NCBI GenBank assembly: GCA_029252405.1
Contig: JAQXBM010000064.1
Location: 1 to 64,000, forward strand
DNA from: Crocinitomicaceae bacterium
Lineage (GTDB): Bacteria; Bacteroidota; Bacteroidia; Flavobacteriales_D; Crocinitomicaceae
DNA: 64,000 nt
Direction: 5' to 3'
Part shown: piece after piece, positions 34,427 to 42,900 of the stretch
How the letters are laid out: each line of letters opens with the position of its first letter
How positions within the stretch are numbered: the stretch's first letter is position 1
Translations under genes and position numbers: made by a program
Notes under the pieces: generated by a model
What the model was told of the DNA's origin: nothing
The model's database searches: none
The model's input: only the letters and a program-made list of their open reading frames with translations

Positions 34427-35548
34427 GTGATTCAAGTTATAGACAAATCTTTTGAAGTTTTTATCACCAAGGATGAAATCCAACAGGAAATCTTGAGTCT
34501 TGCTGCAAAAATCAATGATGATTACCGCGACAAAGACCTCGTTTTTCTTTCTGTTTTGAATGGTGCATTCATGTTTACATCTGATCTGATGAAAAACATC
34601 TCACTTGATTGTGAAGTTTCATTTGTAAAGATGAGTTCCTATTCTGGAGTTGAGTCGCGTGGTCGCGTAGACGAGTTAATCGGACTTGGAGATAATATTG
34701 CTGGAAGAGATATCATCATTGTTGAGGATATTGTTGATACAGGAATCACGATTGATAAAATCATTTCTCTTCTTGAACCAGAGGGCGTTGCATCAGTTAG
34801 GGTGTGCACATTACTATACAAACCAGATGCGTTCAAAGGGACGAAGCGTCCAGATTACATTGGATTCTCCATTCCAAATGCTTTTGTTGTTGGTTATGGT
34901 CTCGATTACAACGAGAAAGGGAGAAATCTTGATACAATTTATCAAATTCGCGAACAAAAAAAGCAAAGAAATAGTATGTTGAATATTGTACTTTTTGGAC
35001 CTCCAGGAGCAGGAAAAGGAACACAGTCAGAGCGACTTATCGAGCAATATGGATTGATTCACCTTTCAACGGGAGATATCTTCCGCGCCAATATAAAAGG
35101 TGAGACAGAATTGGGTGTTTTAGCAAAAACATACATTGATAAAGGACAATTGGTTCCTGATGAAGTGACCATCAACATGCTCAAGGCAGAAGTAGGGAAA
35201 CACGATAATCCGCAAGGGTTTATTTTTGACGGTTTCCCACGTACAATTGCTCAAGCCGAAGCATTGGATGTGTATTTAGAAAGCATCGGAACTGGAATTA
35301 CATCAATGATTTCATTGGACGTTGCAGAGGATGAGTTGAAAGCTCGTTTGGCAAACCGCGCGAAAACAGGCGGTCGTCCGGATGATGCAAATCCAGATGT
35401 GATTCAAAACAGAATTGACGTATACAGAAAAGAAACTTCGCCAGTTAAAAATTACTACGAAACACAAGAAAAGTGGGTAATGATTGACGGTTTGGGAACA
35501 ATTGATGAGATTACTGTACGCTTATTCGCTGCAGTTAACGCTCTCTAA
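34427..35548 (+). CDS. Hypoxanthine phosphoribosyltransferase-adenylate kinase fusion
   Basis: A 373-residue two-domain purine enzyme starting with GTG. Residues 1-180 are hypoxanthine(-guanine) phosphoribosyltransferase, with the PRPP loop VEDIVDTGIT, which salvages hypoxanthine to IMP. Residues 184-373 are adenylate kinase: P-loop GPPGAGKGT, DGFPRTIAQAEAL, and a short LID (NRAKTGGRPDD), converting AMP and ATP to 2 ADP. The second domain begins exactly with MLNIVLFGPP at an internal ATG (34976), the normal adk start. At the junction the 0-frame reads A AAA AAG (34957-34963), and a -1 slip would reach TAG at 34972-34974, releasing HPRT alone (182 residues). So three products are conceivable: fusion, free HPRT and free adenylate kinase. 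Confidence 0.95.
   Translation: MIQVIDKSFEVFITKDEIQQEILSLAAKINDDYRDKDLVFLSVLNGAFMFTSDLMKNISLDCEVSFVKMSSYSGVESRGRVDELIGLGDNIAGRDIIIVEDIVDTGITIDKIISLLEPEGVASVRVCTLLYKPDAFKGTKRPDYIGFSIPNAFVVGYGLDYNEKGRNLDTIYQIREQKKQRNSMLNIVLFGPPGAGKGTQSERLIEQYGLIHLSTGDIFRANIKGETELGVLAKTYIDKGQLVPDEVTINMLKAEVGKHDNPQGFIFDGFPRTIAQAEALDVYLESIGTGITSMISLDVAEDELKARLANRAKTGGRPDDANPDVIQNRIDVYRKETSPVKNYYETQEKWVMIDGLGTIDEITVRLFAAVNAL
34957..34974 (+). promoter_or_regulatory. Possible -1 frameshift (slippery) site at the HPRT-ADK junction
   Basis: In the reading frame the codons are CAA AAA AAG CAA, so the heptamer A AAA AAG is at 34957-34963, the same slippery sequence as E. coli dnaX. After a -1 shift the codons are GCA AAG AAA TAG, ending at 34974 just before the adenylate kinase ATG. 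The run of seven As would also allow RNA polymerase slippage. I see no strong stem-loop after it or close Shine-Dalgarno-like stimulator before it. Confidence 0.4.
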
Positions 35549-35552
35549 TTCC

Positions 35553-35582
35553 TTGCGAAAACTTCGTAATTAAATATGTTTG
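35553..35582 (+). promoter_or_regulatory. obgE promoter with -33 and -7 boxes, probable leaderless start
   Basis: TTG (35553-35555) and TATGTTTG (35575-35582) are separated by 19 bases, the expected Bacteroidetes spacing. Only GCT separates the -7 box from the ATG at 35586, so the transcript would begin at or beside the start codon. It lies in the 37-base gap after the HPRT-ADK gene. Confidence 0.6.
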
Positions 35583-35585
35583 GCT

Positions 35586-36581
35586 ATGGCTTCTGGAAAC
35601 TTTGTTGATTACGTAAAAATTCACTGCACTTCAGGTAAGGGAGGTGGAGGATCTCAGCATTTCCGTCGTGAAAAATACATTCCCAAGGGAGGTCCCGATG
35701 GTGGTGATGGTGGTCGTGGAGGACACGTATACCTGAGAGGAAATAAGCAAATGTGGACGCTTCTTCATTTGAAGTTTTCCAAACACATTAAAGCTGGACA
35801 CGGTGTTCATGGATCTGGAAACCTTAAGACGGGTGCTGAAGGTGAAGATAAATACATCGAAGTGCCTCTCGGAACAATTGCGCGTGATGCTGAAACGGGA
35901 GAATTTCTTTTTGAGATCACGGAAGACGGCGAAGAGCGAATCATTCAACGTGGGGGACAAGGTGGACTTGGAAACAATAATTTCAAAACATCGACTAATC
36001 AAACGCCGAGATACGCTCAACCAGGAGGAGATAGCGTAGAGGGGTGGAAAATCTTAGAACTTAAAATATTAGCTGATGTCGGATTGGTAGGATTTCCAAA
36101 TGCCGGCAAAAGTACCTTGCTCTCAGTGGTTTCTGAGGCAAAGCCTGAAATAGCCGATTATCCATTTACAACCATTCGTCCGAACTTGGGAATAGTTGGA
36201 TACCGAGATTACCGATCATTTGTGATGGCGGATATCCCTGGGATTATCGAAGGGGCAAGCAAGGGTAAAGGTCTCGGTTTACGATTCTTGCGCCACATCG
36301 AACGAAATTCATGTTTACTCTTTATGGTTGCCGCAGACAGCGATGACATCAAAAAGGAATACGAAGTATTATTGGGGGAGTTGGAAGCATACAATCCTGA
36401 ACTGATGCACAAAGAACGTATTTTGGCTATTTCGAAATCGGATATGTTGGATGATGAGTTGAAAGCAGAAATCGCGGAGGAGTTACCAACTTCGGTTCAA
36501 ACAATTTTTATCTCATCTGTGGCTCAAACGGGACTCATTGAGTTGAAAGATCTAATCTGGAAAATCTTGAATGATGATTGA
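35586..36581 (+). CDS. obgE: Obg-family GTPase
   Basis: A 331-residue essential GTPase linked to 50S ribosome assembly and stress control. The Gly-rich Obg fold occupies about 1-158 ([20 protein letters not shown], split over residues 15-34). The G domain (about 159-331) has G1 [10 protein letters not shown]2 PFTTIRPN, G3 [10 protein letters not shown] and the later SKSDML (G4, with SKSD in place of NKxD). The ATG at 35586 matches the family N-terminus [10 protein letters not shown]; a TTG six bases earlier is rejected because it lies in the promoter box. No C-terminal extension is present. It overlaps the PAP2 gene by 11 bases. Confidence 0.96.
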   Translation: MASGNFVDYVKIHCTSGKGGGGSQHFRREKYIPKGGPDGGDGGRGGHVYLRGNKQMWTLLHLKFSKHIKAGHGVHGSGNLKTGAEGEDKYIEVPLGTIARDAETGEFLFEITEDGEERIIQRGGQGGLGNNNFKTSTNQTPRYAQPGGDSVEGWKILELKILADVGLVGFPNAGKSTLLSVVSEAKPEIADYPFTTIRPNLGIVGYRDYRSFVMADIPGIIEGASKGKGLGLRFLRHIERNSCLLFMVAADSDDIKKEYEVLLGELEAYNPELMHKERILAISKSDMLDDELKAEIAEELPTSVQTIFISSVAQTGLIELKDLIWKILNDD

Positions 36582-37170
36582 ATACTTGGAATCCATAGAC
36601 ATTGCCATTGTTCAATTGGTCAACGGCTGGAACACTCCATTCCTCGATGAGGTGATGTGGATTGTATCTGGACGATTAACATGGGTTCCATTGTATGTAT
36701 TATTGGTTTATTTGGCGATTCGACAAAGCGGTTGGAAAGTAGGTTTGCTCTTTTTCTTTGGAGCGGTGATTTCTGTTGTATTGGCTGATTTCATTTCAAC
36801 TCAAGGGATGAAGGAGGTGATTCAGCGCTACCGTCCCTCGCACAATTTAGCGATCAAAGATCATTTGCATTACTACCAAATTGGTTGGGGCGATTACTAC
36901 AAAGGAGGCATGTATGGCTTCGTTTCGTCACATGCGGCGAATTTCTTTGCGGTAGCGACTTTCTCAATTTCATTCTTAATTGATTACAAAAAATGGCTCA
37001 ATCCCCTGCTGATTGGAATCGCTGTTCTTGTTTCATTCAGCCGAATTTATTTAGGTGTCCATTATTTCTCTGATGTCTTCGTTGGAGGATTAGTTGGGAT
37101 GTTAGTAGCATTAGCTATCTATCGTTTCATCTTCTTGCCGCTGCACCGGAAAATGATGAAATCGGCATGA
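36571..37170 (+). CDS. PAP2-family membrane phosphatase
   Basis: A 199-residue inner-membrane lipid phosphatase of the PAP2 superfamily with five or six helices. The three active-site motifs are visible: [10 protein letters not shown] (KX6RP), SSHAANFF (the PSGH-like motif, here SSHA) and [13 protein letters not shown] (SRX5HX3D). Possible substrates are undecaprenyl pyrophosphate, phosphatidate or lipid A; the sequence does not decide. Two ATGs (36571, 36574) lie inside the end of obgE, and the stop overlaps crcB by 4 bases, so obgE, this gene and crcB are read together. Confidence 0.92.
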   Translation: MMIEYLESIDIAIVQLVNGWNTPFLDEVMWIVSGRLTWVPLYVLLVYLAIRQSGWKVGLLFFFGAVISVVLADFISTQGMKEVIQRYRPSHNLAIKDHLHYYQIGWGDYYKGGMYGFVSSHAANFFAVATFSISFLIDYKKWLNPLLIGIAVLVSFSRIYLGVHYFSDVFVGGLVGMLVALAIYRFIFLPLHRKMMKSA

Positions 37171-37529
37171 CCTACCTCTATGTTTTTCTGGGTGGAGGTC
37201 TTGGCTGCTTGGCGCGATTTAGCCTCAGTCAGTTTGTCAATCATTTGATCAAATCTCCCTTTCCTTTCGGAACATTCATGTCGAATATGTTGGCGTGTAC
37301 CTTGCTTGCATTATTTGTATTGGGAGCTCGCGAATATTCAGATCAAAACGCTTGGATACAGCCTTTGTTGATTGTGGGGTTTTGTGGTGGTTTTAGCACA
37401 TTTAGCGCATTCAGTTTCGAGTCTGTACAATTGATTGATCAAGGAAATATCCTGGTCGCAGCGTTGAATATTGTTATCTCAATTACGGTAGGAATCGCGT
37501 TGATTTACTTCATCAGAAGTAAGGCTTAA
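37167..37529 (+). CDS. crcB: Fluoride exporter CrcB/Fluc
   Basis: A 120-residue four-helix membrane protein that works as a dual-topology dimeric fluoride channel. The family motifs GGGLGCLARF, FPFGTFMSNMLACTLLA and GFCGGFSTFSAFSFE (the Phe-box) are all present. One gene of normal single-domain length is seen, so a homodimer is expected. It overlaps the PAP2 gene by 4 bases. Its TAA overlaps, on the opposite strand, the stop codon of the acyltransferase gene. No fluoride riboswitch is seen, as expected for a gene inside an operon. Confidence 0.93.
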   Translation: MTYLYVFLGGGLGCLARFSLSQFVNHLIKSPFPFGTFMSNMLACTLLALFVLGAREYSDQNAWIQPLLIVGFCGGFSTFSAFSFESVQLIDQGNILVAALNIVISITVGIALIYFIRSKA

Positions 37530-38857
37530 GGGTGAAACTCTTCAGGAATTGCAGCCTTCAATTTCTCGACTAATTCCGAACGTTTTTTTGCCAGTTTCGA
37601 AGTGTCCATCTTCGCGACAACACCTTTTACTTTGAAATCTTTGAAGTTCAACATCCAGACGTAGGCACAGAGTCCGAAAATTCCGATCATGAAGTAATAC
37701 AAAATGGCCAACCACCAGCTTGGATAGATGTAAGCATGAAACAAGAAAATGAACGGAATATTCAAGAATCCCATCGCCACTTTTCCGACAATCAGTTTAA
37801 CGGATCCATGGAATACTTTTCGTCTGAAAGATTTCTCCACAAAACGTTTCACGATAATGTATGGAAGTCCGAGGTGCAGTGTTCCGATAATCGCGAACGG
37901 AGTTAAAGCAATCATAGTCAACACCTCTTTGACACGACTTGTTTTTGGATTGTTGATCTTCCAGAACAATAAACGCTCTTCTAATTTGAAACGCTTCAAC
38001 AATGAGAAATAGCGTTCTGCATCTTTTTTGAATTGCGTTAATTTCTCATTCGATTCAACATCTTCCTGATTGATCCATTTTGCAAGAGCTCGTGAATAAT
38101 TCCAGCGATCTAGTAATGACAATTTACGATCGAAACTATCAGCATTCATTCCGCGGCGGGATAAAATCATGATGTTTTCATGCAAAGAAGTGTTCTCCAT
38201 TTTCTCGACATGTGTGATCTGTTCCTGCATCAAAGTTTCAACCTTTTTCGTAAGATCGGTGATTACTTTGTTCGGATTCTCTTCGTATTCTTCGCGGTAG
38301 TCGTTCAGGCAAATTTTGTCCGAAGTAGAAACGAGAAGATCAGAACGCATTTTATTTGGTTTAGAGTAATTACACCCAACGCCGGCGACGTAAATTTTCT
38401 TTTTCCAGTTGATGTTTTCCAAAGTCTTGAATCCAATCCTAACAGCACCTTTCTTCAAAGGTTTAAGGCGACGAACAAATGTGTCATCTGTGAATCCTTC
38501 TCCAAAAATCAATAGGTTCCTTCCAAAACTCAATATCCTTGAACACTTTTGGAATACTTCTTCGTTCTTTGCTTTCGTATCTTCACCATCTTGTTGACGG
38601 TAAATAGGAAGCATGTGGCTTGCCCACAAAAGTGGTTTCGAAATTGGAGTAAAAACATCGGACCGCGTCATGAAAAACACAATTGGGTTTCTCATAGATG
38701 CGACCACTAACGGATCCATAAACGAAGCCGCATGATTACTCACGTAGATAGTTCTTCCTCCGAATTCCTTTGGGCTATTGACCGTTTTCTGACGAGGATA
38801 AAAAACACGCAACGTATATTTCAGCGTGAAAAATAGAATAAAATAGACTAAGCGCAT
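37526..38857 (-). CDS. Lysophospholipid acyltransferase family protein (PlsC-like)
   Basis: A 443-residue membrane-associated acyltransferase. The catalytic NHAASFMD (HX4D) lies at about 41-48, with the glycerol-phosphate-binding FGEGFTDD near 118 and a later hydrophobic half with three or so helices (about 315-420). The long C-terminal membrane part is typical of a Bacteroidetes PlsC-like group and exceeds the roughly 250 residues of classical PlsC. It could transfer acyl groups to lysophosphatidate or to an unusual glycolipid or amino lipid. It is transcribed away from the PorP/SprF gene with a 31-base gap, and its stop overlaps that of crcB. Confidence 0.85.
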   Translation of the reverse strand: MRLVYFILFFTLKYTLRVFYPRQKTVNSPKEFGGRTIYVSNHAASFMDPLVVASMRNPIVFFMTRSDVFTPISKPLLWASHMLPIYRQQDGEDTKAKNEEVFQKCSRILSFGRNLLIFGEGFTDDTFVRRLKPLKKGAVRIGFKTLENINWKKKIYVAGVGCNYSKPNKMRSDLLVSTSDKICLNDYREEYEENPNKVITDLTKKVETLMQEQITHVEKMENTSLHENIMILSRRGMNADSFDRKLSLLDRWNYSRALAKWINQEDVESNEKLTQFKKDAERYFSLLKRFKLEERLLFWKINNPKTSRVKEVLTMIALTPFAIIGTLHLGLPYIIVKRFVEKSFRRKVFHGSVKLIVGKVAMGFLNIPFIFLFHAYIYPSWWLAILYYFMIGIFGLCAYVWMLNFKDFKVKGVVAKMDTSKLAKKRSELVEKLKAAIPEEFHP

Positions 38858-38888
38858 AAGTTACAATATCGGTTCTCTGTATTGAAAA

Positions 38889-39932
38889 TTATTCCTCTCC
38901 CGTTTCGGTAGATTCTTTGATTTCTTTGGCTGTGTTTCGATTTTTTCCGATGTAGAAACCAAGTTGAAGTTCATGCGTTCCATTAGTTCCTGCTCTCACA
39001 GGACCTGTCCCGAATTCGTAACCATAAGAAGCGTAAATGTTCTTGACGATATTTGTTCCGACCTGAACGGTGAAGGCGTTACTTGTTCTGTATTGCAAGG
39101 CTAACCACGACGCTTTGTTGTAGATAAAACGGGCACCGAAATCACCAGAGAACGGACTGTTTTGAACATACTTTGCGACAACTGTCGGCTCGATTGAGAA
39201 TTGCTCATTCACCTCGAATTCGTATTTGGCAACAAGGAAAAAGTGACGGCTGAAATTACTTTCAGTCACGACTTCATCGAATTCAACCGAGTTTTTCAAA
39301 AGCTGAGTGGTCGACAAACCGACAAACAATTTTTCTCCGTAAAACACGACTCCTGCATTGGCATCAAGAATATTCTGAGTCGAAGTATTCCCCAAAAACT
39401 GGTTGTAAGCAGCATCGTCCTCTTGGTAAAGAACTACACGATCTTGATTGATTCCAAGGTTGCTCCATCCAAGGCCAATTCCCGCTCCAAAATTCACCGT
39501 TTTCGTAAATGGTAAGTGGAATGCATAGCTTCCGTAAATGGATGTTTTATTGAAGGGTCCAATCGCATCGTACATAGCTTTTCCACCAAGAACATGTTTC
39601 ATCTTTCCAGCGGTGCGAGTTGGAGATGGAAATAGCGTGGAATTATCATTGTTGAATTCTCCGATGGCACTTTCTGCATTTTTGCCCACTTTCAATGGTG
39701 TGTGCCCAACCAAAAGAACGGATCGCGGAGCACCGCTGTATCCAGTCCATTGCGTTCTAGATGACAATTCAATATGAGCAATATCGGATAATCCACCCGC
39801 TGCAGGATTCAACATGAATGGATTGCTCGCCATGTTCAAGTAATGCCCTTCTTGTTGAGCAATTGATTCTCCCGACAGACAAATAAGTGTCGCTGCAAGA
39901 AGATAGCTGATTGATGTAAATACTTTTTTCAT
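38889..39932 (-). CDS. PorP/SprF family type IX secretion membrane protein
   Basis: A 347-residue outer-membrane beta-barrel protein of the PorP/SprF family. I start at the ATG at 39932 (signal peptide MKKVFTSISYLLAATLICLSGESIAQ); the upstream frame overlaps the adhesin end. Family motifs are HYLNMASNPFMLNPAAGGL, SSRTQWTGY and the late YGYEFGTG. In Flavobacterium, SprF is needed to secrete and attach SprB, encoded just upstream. The same arrangement is seen here: the T9SS-B adhesin gene ends 10 bases before this start, so this is probably its dedicated partner. Confidence 0.92.
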   Translation of the reverse strand: MKKVFTSISYLLAATLICLSGESIAQQEGHYLNMASNPFMLNPAAGGLSDIAHIELSSRTQWTGYSGAPRSVLLVGHTPLKVGKNAESAIGEFNNDNSTLFPSPTRTAGKMKHVLGGKAMYDAIGPFNKTSIYGSYAFHLPFTKTVNFGAGIGLGWSNLGINQDRVVLYQEDDAAYNQFLGNTSTQNILDANAGVVFYGEKLFVGLSTTQLLKNSVEFDEVVTESNFSRHFFLVAKYEFEVNEQFSIEPTVVAKYVQNSPFSGDFGARFIYNKASWLALQYRTSNAFTVQVGTNIVKNIYASYGYEFGTGPVRAGTNGTHELQLGFYIGKNRNTAKEIKESTETGEE

Positions 39933-39942
39933 GTTTCTTCTT

Positions 39943-42900
39943 TTATCGGATAATACTAATGTCTCCCTTGTAAACTGTTCCATTGGCATCGTTCAATTCA
40001 ACGCGGTAGAAATAAGTTCCCATTGGAAGTGGTTCGTTATTATATGTTCCATCCCATGGGTCGGTATATCCAACGGATTCATAGACGACAGATCCCCAAC
40101 GATTGAAAATCGTTACGAAACAATCTGGATGAAGCAATTCTAGGTATTCTATGACAAAGAGATCATTTCGACCGTCTAGGTTTGGTGTAATCACCGTTGG
40201 GAAAACGGGATCGAAGCCGTTACAAACACTCGCGATAATTATTACCGTGTCGTTTTGTGCTGGACAGTTGTTATTCGAAACAGAGTATACAATTCGATTG
40301 ACTCCGTTTAGAAGATTCGATACTTCCGTTTGCGTAGCATTTGGATCATCAATTGTTCCTCCTCCTGAGATGAAAGACCAGCTTCCACTTTGTTGAGGGA
40401 ATAGCGAAGTTGCACTCAATTGAACCGGGCCGTCTTCGATACACACCACAGAGTCCGAAACAGATGCAACTGCTGCGTTGTTCGAGTAGAAAACAGCCAC
40501 ACTATCTGATGTCTGTGGACATGATCCATTCGTAACGGTCCAAGTGAATTGGTACCAGCCATCACTTGAAATACTTGCTAAACTCGTGTTTGACGTTGGC
40601 ACGAAGACGTTCGCTTCGGGAGATGATACGGTCCAAATTCCGCTGCCCACGCTGGCGGCATCCGCCTGCAAGCTTACAACACTGTCAGAGCAGATATAAA
40701 TACTGTCCGCAGCAATACTTGTTGGGATTGGAGCTTCATCTCGAATCACAACGACACTATCACTGAGTGATCCACATCCTGTAGTAGAAATCGTCCAAGT
40801 GTACATGTTCGTTCCGTAATTGATGTTGTTCACTCCGGTAACGTTCGCGAATTCATTGTTGAAATCTCCGGCTCCACTTGAAAGTGTCCATTCACCAGTT
40901 CCAGATGTTGCAGGGTCGGCTTCAAGAATTGTTGATGCATCACCACATAATTCGATTGTGTCAAGGGCGATAATTGCGTCAGAAGGGAATTCCAAGACTT
41001 CTACTCGGAAGTTACATCCTGTTGCGTTTCCAGAAGTATCAACTGCTTCGTAGAATAAGTCGGTAATTCCCACAGGGAATGTACTTCCAACCGTGTATCC
41101 TGTGCCATCTGTTTGAATGAGTTCTGCAAGGCAGTTGTCCGAGTAAGTCGGGAGAGAATAGAATACAACGGGATCACATGTTACTGTGTCATTTGGACAA
41201 TCGATAATTGGTGCTGCTGTTTCGCTTACGAATAAATCAAAATCACATGATGCAGAATTTCCTCCAGCATCTATCACTGTCAGCGTAATCTGATTCGTAC
41301 CTACTGGAATCATTGTTCCAATCACAGGGCTTTGACTCAGCGTATAACCACTGCAGTTATCAGTAACGGTTGCCAAAGCTCCTAAATTCGTTAAAGCCCA
41401 ATCACAGGCTGTTCCTGCACTTTCGTTTGCTGAAGTCGGACAGGTAATCGTTGGTGGAGTGATATCGTCTGGGAGGACATTTGCAACACAAGTGTTTGAA
41501 TTACCATTTTCATCTGTTAAGGTGATCAAAACGGGTGTGACTCCAGTTTCTGTGCTTCCTGCCGCGGGAGTCTGTGAAATAGTCATGTTTCCAAGAGAAG
41601 AACAATTGTCTGTTCCTGTTACCAATCCAGATAAATCAGGCATGGAGTAGGAGCAGCTCGCGTCTATGGTTGCTGTTTGGTCAACAGGACAAGTCACAAC
41701 TGGTGACGTGGTATCGTTTGTAACGACAGTGAATAAACACGTGCTCGTATTTCCTGCTTGATCCGTTGCTGTTAAGGTAACGTTTGTCGGACCGGAAATA
41801 GAAGCTCCAGCTAGAGGGCTTTGAGTAACTACAATGCTTGGTGTACTCGTGCAGTTGTCGGAAACTATCGGGAGCGCCGTGTAATCTCCAAGAGGTGCAG
41901 AGCAAGTTGCATCAACAATAACACTTTGAGTAGTCGGACACACGTCAAAAACTGGATCGGTTTGATCAGTAACTGTCAAGTCGAATGTACAGCTTCCTGA
42001 ATTTCCAGCAGCATCCGTTCCAGTGATTGTAATCAGATGCGTTCCTGTAAACAAAATCGTTCCTGCCGCAGGTGATTGCGTATAAGTAATCAATCCAAAT
42101 GGTGTGCAGTTGTCAAGCCCAGAAGCTGAACTTATAAAGTCGGCAACAGTGTAATAACAATTCGTTGTAGTACCCACCGTTTGGTTTCCAGGACAAGTGA
42201 TTGTAGGAGGAGTTTGATCGTCCACTGTCACGTTGAAAGTACACGTGCTGGTATTCGATGATTCGTCTTCTACTGTGATCGTTACCACTTGCGTTCCGCT
42301 AAATACTAATCCCGCTGCAGGTGATTGTGTAACTGTGATGTTTCCTGGTGTTGAACAGTTGTCCGTTGGTGAAGCAAGTGCCGTGTAGTCTCCAAGTGTA
42401 GCTTGACAAGAAGCGTTTGCTGGTTCCGTTTGATCAAATGGGCAAGCCACGTTTGGTGAAATTGTATCAACAATTGGGACGATCAATTGACAGGTACTTA
42501 TGTTGCCTGCTGTATCGCTTACTGTCAATGTAATGGTTTCCGTTGGATTCAATCCAACCATCGTTCCAGCTACAGGAGACTGAGTAACTGCACTAGGTGA
42601 AGAACAGTTTTCAGTAACAACAGCTCCAGCAGTGAAGTCCATTATCGTAGCCATACAGCTATTGTTCACGTAGTGAGTTGTTCCAGTAGGACAAATAATT
42701 GCTGGAGCGATAGTGTCAATTAGCCATCCGTTAAAGGTACAAGATTGCGGTATGGCAGGTTCTCCACCAGTAACCGTCAATGTGATCACTTGATGAGCAC
42801 TGATAAGTGCTCCTGGTGCAGGAGATTGAGTAATAGTTAAGTTTCCAAGGGCTTCACAATTGTCTACTAAAACGGCACCGGCAGTGTAATCTCCAAGAGT

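Noticed and set aside
35580-35585. TTG start for obgE two codons before the ATG.
   Set aside because: The TTG is part of the -7 box TATGTTTG, and the ATG at 35586 fits the conserved Obg N-terminus.
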